Assembly (NCBI RefSeq): GCF_001583415.1
Contig: NZ_CP014475.1
Coordinates: 2,604,001 to 2,668,000, forward strand
DNA: 64,000 bases
DNA from: Mycolicibacterium phlei
GTDB lineage: Bacteria; Actinomycetota; Actinomycetes; Mycobacteriales; Mycobacteriaceae
Reading direction: 5' to 3'
Shown: positions 56,233-64,000 of the stretch, in pieces
Position numbering within the stretch: the stretch's first letter is position 1
Layout: each line of letters begins with the position of its first letter
The notes under the pieces: generated by a model
Told to the model about the DNA's origin: nothing
The model's input: the letters and a program-made list of their open reading frames with translations, nothing else
Databases searched by the model: none
Translations under genes and position numbers: made by a program

Positions 56233-57254
56233 CCACCAAGCTTGAGGACTCGTCGTCGCGGGCCCCCAGCGTGACCTCACCGGCCACCGGCGAACCGGTG
56301 CGCCTGTTCTCCCGGGAATGGTTCTCGGACATGGCGCTGCGCTACGCGATGGTGCTGGTGATGCTGCTGGTCATCTCCTACTTCAGTTACCGCAGTGCGC
56401 GATTCAGCACCGTTGACAACCTGGTCACAATCCTGGTGGCGGCCGCGCCGTTCGCGCTGATCGCACTCGGGCAGACGCTGGTGATCCTCACCGGCGGCAT
56501 CGACCTGTCGGTGGGCAGCGTGATCGCGGTGTCGGCGATGGCCGGCGCGGCGACCGCGAAGGCCAACCCCGGGCAGGTGTGGTTGACCGTGCTGGTCGCG
56601 ATGTTCGTGGGCCTGCTGGTCGGCTGCATCAACGGTGTTCTGGTGTCGCGGATCAACGTGCCACCTTTCATCGCGACACTCGGCACGCTGACGGCCGGAT
56701 CCGGCATGGCGTACGTGATCGGCGGCGGCGCGCCGATCAACGGCCTGCCACCGGAGTTCGGGTCCATCGCCAACACCAAGATCCTCGGGCTGCAGATCCC
56801 GGTGCTGTTGATGATCGTCGCCATCGTGGCGCTGGCGATCATCATGAAGCGCACCACCTACGGTCTGCGGGTGTACGCCGTCGGCGGTAACCGGCACGCC
56901 GCCGAGATCGCCGGCATCAACGCCAAGAACGTGTTGTTCAGCGTGTACGCGCTGTCCGGTCTGCTCGCCGGGCTCTCCGGGGTGATGCTCGCGTCGCGGG
57001 TGATCTCCGGGCCCCCCAACCTGGGGCAGGGCTACGAACTCGACGCGATCGCCGCTGTGGTGATCGGTGGGGCCAGCCTGATGGGCGGCCGCGGTTCGAT
57101 CTGGGGAACGGCGTTGGGCCTGCTGATGATCCAGACACTCAACAACGGCCTGGACATCCTCGTCGTGCCCGCCTACTGGCAGGACGTCATCAAGGGTGTG
57201 CTGATCGTCTCCGCCGTCGCCGTCGACGTGTGGTCGTCGCGGCGCCGAACTTGA
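56229..57254 (+). CDS. CUT2 ABC permease, RbsC-like
   Basis: 341 residues from GTG 56229 (GTGA overlap). Ten or so hydrophobic helices; family blocks [40 protein letters not shown] and [15 protein letters not shown]. It forms a homodimeric channel for the RbsB-like receptor encoded after it. Confidence 0.93.
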   Translation: MTTKLEDSSSRAPSVTSPATGEPVRLFSREWFSDMALRYAMVLVMLLVISYFSYRSARFSTVDNLVTILVAAAPFALIALGQTLVILTGGIDLSVGSVIAVSAMAGAATAKANPGQVWLTVLVAMFVGLLVGCINGVLVSRINVPPFIATLGTLTAGSGMAYVIGGGAPINGLPPEFGSIANTKILGLQIPVLLMIVAIVALAIIMKRTTYGLRVYAVGGNRHAAEIAGINAKNVLFSVYALSGLLAGLSGVMLASRVISGPPNLGQGYELDAIAAVVIGGASLMGGRGSIWGTALGLLMIQTLNNGLDILVVPAYWQDVIKGVLIVSAVAVDVWSSRRRT

Positions 57255-57280
57255 CCTGTTTTCCGTTGACCTGTTTTCCG
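57251..57280. repeat. 15-base perfect tandem duplication
   Basis: TTGACCTGTTTTCCG occurs twice back to back. The first copy includes the permease stop codon TGA. It lies in the 59-base gap before the receptor gene and looks like a recent slippage duplication; each copy offers a TTGACC that could serve as a -35 box. Confidence 0.75.
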
Positions 57281-57313
57281 AGAGTAGTCCCCACCCAACG
57301 AGAGAGAAGGCAC

Positions 57314-58363
57314 ATGAGACTGGGCACGAAGATGATCGCGGTGGCCTCGGCCGCCGCCCTGGGATTCGGCATGACGGCCTGCGGTGCCGGCGACACCGAG
57401 GCCAACAAGGACACCACCCGCATCGGGGTGTCGGTGTACGACATGAGCTCGTTCATCACCGCGGGCAAGGAGGGCATGGAGGCCTACGCCAAGGACAACA
57501 ACATCGAGCTGGTCTGGAACTCCGCCAACCTCGATGTGTCCACGCAGGCCAGCCAGGTCGACTCGTACATCAACCAGGGCGTCGACGCGATCATCGTCGT
57601 TCCGGTGCAGGCCGATTCGCTCGGCCCGCAGGTGGCCGCCGCCAAGGCCAAAGGTATCCCGCTGGTGCCCGTCAACGCGTCGCTGAACAGCCCCGACGTC
57701 GCCGCCAGCGTGCAGCCCGACGACGTGGCCGCAGGCGCACAGGAGATGGAGATGATGGCCGAGCGGCTCGGCGGGCGCGGCAACATCGTGATCCTGCAGG
57801 GTCCGCTCGGGCAGTCCGGTGAGCTCGACCGCAGCAAGGGCATCGAGCAGACGCTGGCGAAGTACCCGGAGATCCGGGTGCTGGCCAAGGACACCGCGAA
57901 CTGGAAGCGGGACGAGGCCGTCAACAAGATGAAGAACTGGATCTCCGGCTTCGGTGACCAGATCGACGGCGTGGTGGCGCAGAACGACGACATGGGCCTC
58001 GGCGCGCTGCAGGCGCTCAAGGAGTCCGGCCGCACCGGCGTCCCGATCGTCGGCATCGACGGTATCGAGGACGGCCTCAACGCGGTCAAGAGCGGCGAGT
58101 TCATCGGCACCTCGCTGCAGAACGGCACCGTGGAGCTCGCGGCGGGCCTGGCGGTGGCCAACGCGCTGGCCAAGGGGGAGCAGGTCGACACCGAGCCGGT
58201 GTACGTCATGCCGGCCATCACGAAGGACAACGTCGACGTCGCGATCCAGCACGTGGTCACCGAGCGGCAGCAGTTCCTCGACGGGCTCAGCGATCTGATC
58301 AAGAAGAACCTCGAGACCGGCGACATCGCCTACGAGGGCATCCCCGGCCAGAAGCAACCCTGA
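57314..58363 (+). CDS. RbsB-like sugar-alcohol-binding lipoprotein
   Basis: 349 residues from ATG 57314 with GAGAAGG upstream. Signal peptide with lipobox MTACGAG, then a type 1 periplasmic binding fold: [36 protein letters not shown], and [20 protein letters not shown]. RbsB-type receptors of this group in M. smegmatis bind tetritols or pentitols, which suits this operon. It partners with the RbsA- and RbsC-like proteins. Confidence 0.9.
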   Translation: MRLGTKMIAVASAAALGFGMTACGAGDTEANKDTTRIGVSVYDMSSFITAGKEGMEAYAKDNNIELVWNSANLDVSTQASQVDSYINQGVDAIIVVPVQADSLGPQVAAAKAKGIPLVPVNASLNSPDVAASVQPDDVAAGAQEMEMMAERLGGRGNIVILQGPLGQSGELDRSKGIEQTLAKYPEIRVLAKDTANWKRDEAVNKMKNWISGFGDQIDGVVAQNDDMGLGALQALKESGRTGVPIVGIDGIEDGLNAVKSGEFIGTSLQNGTVELAAGLAVANALAKGEQVDTEPVYVMPAITKDNVDVAIQHVVTERQQFLDGLSDLIKKNLETGDIAYEGIPGQKQP

Positions 58364-58371
58364 GGGACGCG

Positions 58372-59136
58372 ATGACAGAGGCAGCAGTCGACTTCGACTT
58401 CGGTCTGACCGGCAAGGTCGCCCTGGTGACCGGCGGAGCCGCCGGCATCGGGGCGGCCATCGCCGCGGCGTACGCGCGCAAGGGCGCCCGTGTGGCGGTC
58501 GTCGACCTCGATGAGCAGGGCGCGGTCGCGGCCGCGCGGGCGCTACCCACCGAGAGCCGCGGATTCCGGTGTGACGTCGCCGATCCGGATTCGGTACGCG
58601 ACGCTGTCGACGCCGTGCTCGCGGCGTTCGGCCGCATCGACATCCTGGTCAACAGCGCGGGTGTGGTGATGCTGGCGCCGGCCGCCGAACTCTCAGAGAA
58701 GGCATGGGACACCACGATCGACGTCAACCTCAAGGGCACCTTCCTGATGTGCCAGGCGGTGGGGACGGCGATGCGCGCAGCCGGCGGCGGCGCGATCATC
58801 AACATGGCGTCGCAGGCGGCAACTGTCGCGCTCGACCAGCACGTGGCCTACTGCGCGTCGAAGTTCGGTGTGGTCGGGGTGAGCAAGGTGCTGGCCGCCG
58901 AGTGGGGACGCGACGGCGTGCGGGTCAACACGATCTCACCGACGGTGGTGCTCACCGAGCTCGGCCGCAAGGCGTGGGAGGGCCCGCGCGGGGACGCGCT
59001 CAAACAGCAGATCCCCACCGGGCGCTTCGCGCTTCCCGACGAAGTCGCGGCCGCCGCGGTCTACCTGGCCTCCGACGCGGCCGCGATGGTCAACGGGGCG
59101 GACCTGCTCATCGACGGCGGGTACACGATCCGGTAG
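58372..59136 (+). CDS. dthD: D-threitol dehydrogenase-like SDR (DthD)
   Basis: 254 residues. NAD-binding VALVTGGAAGIGAAIAAAYA, LVNSAGVVMLAPAAELSE (NSAG for NNAG), catalytic region NMASQAATVALDQHVAYCAS with Tyr and Lys following in KFG, ending DLLIDGGYTIR. It recalls DthD of M. smegmatis, which oxidises D-threitol to D-erythrulose. Last gene of the operon, 8 bases after the receptor gene. Confidence 0.86.
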   Translation: MTEAAVDFDFGLTGKVALVTGGAAGIGAAIAAAYARKGARVAVVDLDEQGAVAAARALPTESRGFRCDVADPDSVRDAVDAVLAAFGRIDILVNSAGVVMLAPAAELSEKAWDTTIDVNLKGTFLMCQAVGTAMRAAGGGAIINMASQAATVALDQHVAYCASKFGVVGVSKVLAAEWGRDGVRVNTISPTVVLTELGRKAWEGPRGDALKQQIPTGRFALPDEVAAAAVYLASDAAAMVNGADLLIDGGYTIR

Positions 59137-59137
59137 G

Positions 59138-59731
59138 TCAGCGCCGGGGGTACAGGAAGATGCCCTCGGCCTCCACGGTGACGCCCTCGGGGTCGAGGAT
59201 GCGGCCCACCACGAAGGTCTTGACGCCCTCGACGCGGTCGATGTGCGCCTCGGCGCGCAGCGGACAGCCGAGCCGGGTGCCGCGGCGGAAACGCGTGGTC
59301 AGGGTGCCGGTCACCGCGGGCTTGCCCGGCTTGTGGGCGGTGGCCCCGAGCACGTGGTCGAGCACCATCGCGCAGACGCCGCCGTGGACGTGCCCGGCCG
59401 GGCCCTCGTAGGCCGCGCCGAGCTCGAACTCGGTCCACACGCTGCCGTCGGCCTCGTGGTGCACGACGAGCGGCGGGGCGACCGCGTTGCGCACCCCGAT
59501 CACCACGTTGCCCCACGCCATCGGCTGGCCGTCGGCGCTGAACCGGACCCCGAACGGGCCGTCGGTCGCCGACGCGTCCAGGTCGGCGACCACCCGGTCC
59601 ACCGCCTCCTTGGCGGCCGCGATGGTCGCGGCGTCGGCGTTGGTGCGGATCGCCACGTCGACCAGCCTGCGCACCGACTCGGTGAACGGTTCGTACGTCG
59701 CCCGCAGCGCCTCGATCTCGGTCTCGGTCAC
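59138..59731 (-). CDS. Hotdog-fold thioesterase (PaaI-like)
   Basis: 197 residues from GTG 59731. N-terminal helical part, then the hotdog domain: YEGPAGHVHGGVCAMVLDHV with the catalytic region of 4HBT proteins, GKPAVTGTLTTRFRRGTRLG and EGVTVEAEGIFLYPRR. It likely hydrolyses acyl-CoA thioesters. It is convergent with dthD and diverges from the PadR gene, close to steroid genes, so cholesterol- or fatty-acid-derived CoA esters are possible substrates. Confidence 0.84.
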   Translation of the reverse strand: MTETEIEALRATYEPFTESVRRLVDVAIRTNADAATIAAAKEAVDRVVADLDASATDGPFGVRFSADGQPMAWGNVVIGVRNAVAPPLVVHHEADGSVWTEFELGAAYEGPAGHVHGGVCAMVLDHVLGATAHKPGKPAVTGTLTTRFRRGTRLGCPLRAEAHIDRVEGVKTFVVGRILDPEGVTVEAEGIFLYPRR

Positions 59732-59830
59732 CCGGCCAGCGTGCGCAACCGGCGGATCGGCCGGCAAGCCGGTGTCCCGGCCAGTGGTTCGTCGGCGTGC
59801 ACGCTGCGCGGCCGTTGTTAGGCTAGACAA

Positions 59831-60499
59831 ATGGCCGAGAGTGTGTCCGACGGGAAGCCGAATCTGGCGGCGACTAGTTGGGCGCTGCTGGGCATGTTGT
59901 CCTACGAGCACGAGCTGTCGGGTTACGACATCCGCAAGTGGATCGAATGGAGCATGCGCTTCTTCTACGGCAGCCCAGCCTACAGCCAAATTTACGCTGA
60001 GCTCAAAAAATTGGAGAAGCTCGGGTTGGTGACCTCACGGGTGGAGAACACCGGAGGCACCCGCAACCGGCGCCTGTACAAGATCACCCCGGCCGGTCTG
60101 GAGGCCGTGCAGCGGTGGGCGAAAGAGGATCCGGTGGACCACCCGGTGCTCAAACACCCCGCGCTGTTGCGGGTCGCCTTCGGGCACATGACCGATCCCG
60201 AGCGGCTCAAGGAGATCCTGCAGGACCACGTCGCCTATGCCGACGAGATGGCCCGCAGCGCCGCCAAGGACGCGAAATGGGCGGGTGCACACCCGTCGTG
60301 GGCCTATGCGAAGGTGGCGCTGCAGTGGGCCGAACGCTACTACGCCTCTGAGCGGGAGCTCGCGCTGACGATGCTTAAGGAGCTCGACGAGGCCGAGGCC
60401 ACCTTCGCCGAGGCGGGAATCGAACGGGGCAAACCGATTCCGTGGCCGGCGCCGGACTACTGGTACGAGATCGAGCAGAAGGCCGGCCTGGACGACTGA
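59831..60499 (+). CDS. PadR-family regulator
   Basis: 222 residues, ATG start. N-terminal winged helix with TSWALLGMLSYEHELSGYDI and YSQIYAELKKLEKLGLVTSR, then a C-terminal helical Vir_act_alpha_C-type dimerisation region. It diverges from the thioesterase across 99 bases and converges on the KstD-like gene. The effector is unknown. Confidence 0.87.
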   Translation: MAESVSDGKPNLAATSWALLGMLSYEHELSGYDIRKWIEWSMRFFYGSPAYSQIYAELKKLEKLGLVTSRVENTGGTRNRRLYKITPAGLEAVQRWAKEDPVDHPVLKHPALLRVAFGHMTDPERLKEILQDHVAYADEMARSAAKDAKWAGAHPSWAYAKVALQWAERYYASERELALTMLKELDEAEATFAEAGIERGKPIPWPAPDYWYEIEQKAGLDD

Positions 60500-60529
60500 G
60501 CCGGCCGATCCGATCGTGCCGGCCGGCTC
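60498..60529. terminator. Hairpin between convergent PadR and KstD-like genes
   Basis: GAGCCGGCCG (60498-60507) and CGGCCGGCTC (60520-60529) are perfect 10-base arms around a 12-base loop. It begins at the PadR stop codon and ends 17 bases before the stop of the opposing gene. No T-tract. Confidence 0.6.
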
Positions 60530-60546
60530 GCGACGGATCAGCCTGC

Positions 60547-62238
60547 TCAGCCCGCGGCGTGGGCGGCGGCGATGTAGCCGTAGACCAGGCCCTGCGCGAT
60601 CGTGGCACCGGCACCGGGATAGGTGGCGCCGAACACGTTGGCCGCGGTGTTGCCGATCGCGTACAGCCCGTCGACGGCGCTGCCGTCCTCGCGCAGCACC
60701 CGGGCGTTCTCGTCGGCGCGCAGCCCACCGCAGGTGCCCAGGTCGCTGAGCACCAGCTTCACCGCGAAGAACGGACCCTTGTCCAGCGGGCGCAGGTTCG
60801 GGTTCGGGGTGACGGTGGGGTCACCGTAGTAGCGGTCGTACGCGCTGGCGCCCCGCTGGAAGTCCAGATCCATTCCGGCGACCGCGCTTTCGTTGAAGCG
60901 GCGAGCGGTCGCGGTGAAGGTGTTCTCGTCGACACCCATCTTGCGGGCCAGCTCGCCGAACGAGGTGGCGGTGTGCGCGATCCCGGCGTCGTACCAGGAC
61001 TGCGGAATCGGCATGCGCGGGAACAGTTCCGCGGCCATCACGTAGCTGTTGCGGTACTTCTGGTCGAACACCATCCACATCTCGTCGACCGGGTTGCCCG
61101 CACGTTCGCGCTCCAGGATGCGCTGACCGAAGGACATGTAGTCGCAGGCCTCGTTGACGAACCGGGCGCCGGTCTCGTCGACGATGAACGATCCGGGCAG
61201 GGACCGCTCGGCCAGCATCACCTTCGGCGGCTGTCCCGGCAGGGGAGCGAACGCCGGGAACCACCACGACTGGTCCATCAGGTCGATCGCGGCGCCGGCG
61301 TCCTGCGCGATACGGATCGCGTCGCCGGTGTTGGTGTCGGCACCGAGGCTCAGGTGCTCGCCGAGGCGTTCGGACTGGAACTTCCACCGCATGTCCATGT
61401 TGTGGTCGAACCCGCCCGCGGCCAGCACCACCCCGCGGCGCGCGGTCACGGTGATCTCGGCGTCGCCGTGGGTAAGGACGGCACCGGTGACCCGGTCGCC
61501 CTCGGTGACCAGCCGCTGCAGCGCGGTGTCGGTCCAGATCGGGATCCCGGCGCGCAGCACGCCGGCGAACATGCCCGCCGCCAGTGCCTGGCCGCCGGCG
61601 GCGTACCGGCGGCCCAGCAGCAGGCCGCCGACACCCTGGCCGAGGCGCTTGGCCACCACCGGCAGACCCTTGCGCGGGATCCGCGACATCAGGTTCAGCC
61701 ACCGGTAGTCCGCGCCGGTGGTCGGCATCGGGATCTTGACCTCCATCACGCCGGGCCGCAGCCGGGGCAGGTACTCGCCCAGCACCGCGGTGTTCAACGG
61801 ACGGCACTCGCAGGTGCGGCCGACGGCGGTGCCGCCGGGGGCCTCCGGGTGGTAGTCGGAGTACTCCTTGGCCCAGAAGAGCTTCATCGGGGTGGTCCGG
61901 CGCAGCAGCTCGATGGTGGCGCCGACGTTCGCCACGAACGCCGCGGTCCGCTTCTCCGGGGAGGTCTCGCCGACGACGGAGCGCAGATAGGTGTTCGCCC
62001 GCTCCGCGGTGTCGGCGCCGCCCTGGTTGTTGATCACGGTGCTGGCGGGCAGCCACAGCGCCCCGCCCGAGCGGGCGGTCGAGCCGCCGACGTAGGACGA
62101 CTTCTCGACGATCAGCACCGACAGCCCGCGCTCGTGCGCGGCCAGGGCAGCGGCCATACCGGTGCCTGCGCCCACGACAAGCAGATCAACGGTGGTGTCG
62201 GCCATCGGCAGGCCGGCGGGGATCGTCGCGTTCGTCAC
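60547..62238 (-). CDS. 3-ketosteroid dehydrogenase-like FAD protein (KstD family)
   Basis: 563 residues from GTG 62238; the frame can open at TTG 62247, or later at an ATG. FAD-binding LLVVGAGTGMAAALAAHERG, KSSYVGGSTARSGGALWLP, VVLAAGGFDHNMDMRW, and the C-terminal AIGNTAANVFGATYPGAGAT. These are typical of 3-ketosteroid delta1-dehydrogenases and related steroid dehydrogenases of mycobacteria. Next to a KshA-like gene the role in opening the steroid nucleus is well supported; whether 1,2- or 4,5-dehydrogenation is less certain. Confidence 0.85.
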   Translation of the reverse strand: MTNATIPAGLPMADTTVDLLVVGAGTGMAAALAAHERGLSVLIVEKSSYVGGSTARSGGALWLPASTVINNQGGADTAERANTYLRSVVGETSPEKRTAAFVANVGATIELLRRTTPMKLFWAKEYSDYHPEAPGGTAVGRTCECRPLNTAVLGEYLPRLRPGVMEVKIPMPTTGADYRWLNLMSRIPRKGLPVVAKRLGQGVGGLLLGRRYAAGGQALAAGMFAGVLRAGIPIWTDTALQRLVTEGDRVTGAVLTHGDAEITVTARRGVVLAAGGFDHNMDMRWKFQSERLGEHLSLGADTNTGDAIRIAQDAGAAIDLMDQSWWFPAFAPLPGQPPKVMLAERSLPGSFIVDETGARFVNEACDYMSFGQRILERERAGNPVDEMWMVFDQKYRNSYVMAAELFPRMPIPQSWYDAGIAHTATSFGELARKMGVDENTFTATARRFNESAVAGMDLDFQRGASAYDRYYGDPTVTPNPNLRPLDKGPFFAVKLVLSDLGTCGGLRADENARVLREDGSAVDGLYAIGNTAANVFGATYPGAGATIAQGLVYGYIAAAHAAG

Positions 62239-62338
62239 GGAGGCCAACGTAGATGGCCCGGACGGCCGGGTGAAAGTGCCGTCCTGATGAGCGGAACATC
62301 CCGGGTTCGACGACCGACCGCACTGTTAGAACGGGCAC

Positions 62339-63487
62339 ATGACGCTGGATGCCGATACCGATGTTCGACAGATCGAGGCCGCCGCTGCGCCGACGAGATA
62401 CGCCCGCGGCTGGCACTGCCTGGGCCTGACCCGTGACCTCGGCGATGGAAAGCCGCACGCCATCAACGCATTCGGCGGAAAGCTGGTGGTGTTCCGCGGC
62501 GAGGACGGCAAGATCAACGTGCTCGACGCCTACTGCCGCCACATGGGCGGTGATCTGTCCGACGGTGAGGTCAAGGGCAACGAGATCGCCTGCCCGTTCC
62601 ACGACTGGCGCTGGGGCGGCGACGGTCGGTGCAAGCAGATTCCCTACAGCCGTCGGGTGCCGAAGCTGGCCCGCACCGCTACCTGGACCACCCTCGAGCA
62701 GGACGGCATGCTGTTCGTCTGGAACGACCCGGAGAAGAACCCGCCGCCGCCTGAGGTCACCATCCCCCGGATCGAGGGCATCGGGACCGACAAGTGGACC
62801 GACTGGCACTGGTACTCCACCGTCGTGAACACCAACTGCCGCGAGATCATCGACAACGTCGTGGACATGGCGCACTTCTTCTACATCCACGGCGGCCTGC
62901 CCACCGGGTTCAAGAACGTCTTCGAGGGTCACATCGCCACGCAGTACTACAAGAGCGAGGCCCGCCCGGATCTCGGGTCGGGCGAGGGCGCCAAGATCCT
63001 GGGCACCACCTCGGTGGCGTCCTACTACGGCCCGTCGTTCATGATCGACGATCTCGTCTACCACTACGAGCACGGTGACACGCGTACCGTCCTGCTCAAC
63101 TGCCACTACCCGATCGACGCCAATTCCTTTGTGCTGCAGTACGGGATCTCGGTGGAGATCTCCGACATGCTGCCTCGCGACACCGCCATGGAGATGGCGG
63201 TGGCGCTCGGCGACTTCGTCAAGATGGGCTTCGAGCAGGACGTGGCCATCTGGAAGCGCAAGGCGCGCATCGACAATCCGCTGCTGTGCGAGGAGGACGG
63301 CCCGGTCTACCAGTTGCGCCGCTGGTACGAGCAGTTCTACGTCGACGTCGCCGACATCACCCCGGACATGACCGACCGCTTCGAGTTCGAGATCGACACC
63401 ACCCGTCCCCGGGAGGCCTGGCTCAAGGAGGTCGAGGCGAACCTGGCCGCGGGCCGGCTGCCCAGGCTGGTGGGCATCAACAAGTGA
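62339..63487 (+). CDS. kshA: 3-ketosteroid 9-alpha-hydroxylase oxygenase (KshA)
   Basis: 382 residues. Rieske cluster motif CRHMGGDL and CPFHDWRW, then the mononuclear iron region IIDNVVDMAHFFYIHGGLPT with its His and Asp ligands. Sequence pattern and length match KshA, which hydroxylates C9 of 3-ketosteroids and with KstD opens ring B. The reductase KshB is not in the window. The leader is short: TTAGAAC at 62326-62332 just before the ATG could be a -10 box of a nearly leaderless message or half a KstR-like site; neither is proven. Confidence 0.93.
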   Translation: MTLDADTDVRQIEAAAAPTRYARGWHCLGLTRDLGDGKPHAINAFGGKLVVFRGEDGKINVLDAYCRHMGGDLSDGEVKGNEIACPFHDWRWGGDGRCKQIPYSRRVPKLARTATWTTLEQDGMLFVWNDPEKNPPPPEVTIPRIEGIGTDKWTDWHWYSTVVNTNCREIIDNVVDMAHFFYIHGGLPTGFKNVFEGHIATQYYKSEARPDLGSGEGAKILGTTSVASYYGPSFMIDDLVYHYEHGDTRTVLLNCHYPIDANSFVLQYGISVEISDMLPRDTAMEMAVALGDFVKMGFEQDVAIWKRKARIDNPLLCEEDGPVYQLRRWYEQFYVDVADITPDMTDRFEFEIDTTRPREAWLKEVEANLAAGRLPRLVGINK

Positions 63488-63750
63488 CCGTCCGGCCCGA
63501 CAACCGTCTGGCCGACGCGCCGATGAGTCCGGTCGACTGCCGGACCTGTGGGGCGCGGGTGCTGGTCCGCAAGGCCAGCTGGGAACAGACCAGCGTGCAG
63601 TGGACCGCCCCCGCGCGCCAGCGCTGTCTTGAGCTGAATCAGTCGGGGGGACAGCGACTTCCACTGTGCCCGCAGTTGCGTACCGCGATCGAGGCGGCGG
63701 TGCTCAGCGGGGACCTGCCGGTTCTCACCGATCCGCCCGCCGATCGCTAG
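63484..63750 (+). CDS. Small cysteine-containing protein coupled to kshA
   Basis: 88 residues from GTG 63484, overlapping the kshA stop as GTGA. Cysteines occur as DCRTCGARVLVR near residue 19, RQRCLEL and LPLCPQL, compatible with a zinc site. It resembles short conserved proteins encoded beside steroid oxygenases, but I know no function. Tight coupling suggests a role with the oxygenase or the next gene. Confidence 0.7.
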   Translation: MTVRPDNRLADAPMSPVDCRTCGARVLVRKASWEQTSVQWTAPARQRCLELNQSGGQRLPLCPQLRTAIEAAVLSGDLPVLTDPPADR

Positions 63751-63757
63751 GAGAACC

Positions 63758-64000
63758 GTGTCAGAACTGACCCCACCGCCCGGCTGGGTGGAGCTCGAGG
63801 AACTGCGCCGGCTCAAGGCCCGGTACTTCCGTTACCTGGACACCAAGGACTGGGCGGGCTTCCGGGAGGTGTTCGCCGACGACGTGGTCGGCACCTTCGA
63901 CAACGCGGTGGCCACCGACGGCGGCGACCCGATGAGCCAGACCTGGGCCGGCGCCGACGAGCTCGTCACGTCGATCCGCACGGTGCTCGACGGTTGCACC
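63758..64000 (+). CDS. SnoaL/NTF2-fold protein, 3' end outside the window
   Basis: Begins at GTG 63758 with AGGAG upstream and is open to the window end, 81 residues visible. WVELEELRRLKARYFRYLDT then DWAGFREVFADDVVGTFDNA is the usual start of the SnoaL-like (NTF2) fold, a family that includes steroid isomerases and dehydratases. It follows the cysteine protein by 7 bases, in the kshA operon, so a steroid substrate is plausible. Confidence 0.8.
   Translation, partial: MSELTPPPGWVELEELRRLKARYFRYLDTKDWAGFREVFADDVVGTFDNAVATDGGDPMSQTWAGADELVTSIRTVLDGCT

Noticed and set aside
59741..59820. Possible fifth copy of the palindromic repeat before the PadR gene
   Set aside because: AGCGTGCGCAAC and GTGCACGCTGCGC look similar, but the conserved ends and the CGACACGCCG core are missing.

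Overview
The window is high-GC actinobacterial chromosome, most likely from a rapidly growing mycobacterium (Mycolicibacterium type). The basis is the gene block cobN, F420/PPOX enzyme, fxsA, amidohydrolase, lnt, ppm1, rbpA at 16.9-25.8 kb, with lnt and ppm1 as separate genes as in M. smegmatis, plus steroid-degradation genes of kstD/kshA type. GTG starts, 1-4 base gene overlaps and lipobox signal peptides are frequent. I saw no rRNA, tRNA, CRISPR array or phage genes. Species assignment is inference.

Layout. 0-5.5 kb: an aldo/keto reductase cut by the window edge, an XRE regulator, an aldehyde dehydrogenase with a GAF-domain regulator upstream, and a small lipoprotein. 5.5-14.8 kb: a leftward operon (tauD remnant, cupin, Tdm-like TMAO demethylase, Tmm-like trimethylamine monooxygenase, acetamidase/formamidase) diverging from a four-gene OpuC-type quaternary-amine importer. 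14.9-16.9 kb: a Baeyer-Villiger-type monooxygenase, a 32-residue microprotein and a cluster of inverted repeats. 16.9-25.8 kb: cobN, lipoprotein acylation and mannosyl-donor genes, and RbpA. 25.9-32.5 kb: a zinc-ribbon protein, lipoproteins, an SsuD-like monooxygenase, a carboxylesterase and an unusual kinase-like fusion protein. 32.5-34.3 kb: an IS110-family element inside a dispersed palindromic repeat, next to a ynfA-like gene. 34.3-40 kb: gluconate regulator, kinase and permease, then small membrane proteins. 40-45.7 kb: two FGGY sugar kinases, LysR and SorC regulators and an SDR. 45.9-59.1 kb: a long, tightly packed polyol operon. 59.1-64 kb: thioesterase, PadR regulator and steroid-ring genes (KstD-like, KshA-like), ending inside a SnoaL/NTF2-fold gene.

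How the parts fit. The 45.9-59.1 kb operon holds homologues of the M. smegmatis tetritol enzymes: erythritol/L-threitol dehydrogenase (EltD), D-erythrulose kinase (DerK), D-erythrulose-4-phosphate isomerase (DerI) and D-threitol dehydrogenase (DthD). It also encodes two complete ABC importers. This supports a route from D-threitol or erythritol through D-erythrulose and D-erythrulose 4-phosphate to D-erythrose 4-phosphate. The SorC-type regulator diverges from it across an array of GAACA/TGTTC half-sites. The Tmm/Tdm pair predicts oxidation of trimethylamine to its N-oxide and demethylation to dimethylamine plus formaldehyde, with the divergent OpuC-like system as a candidate importer.

The most striking signal is in the IS110 element. 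The 227-base non-coding stretch upstream of its transposase contains four short segments, in the order expected for a bridge RNA, that match the two sides of its own insertion site and its own two ends.
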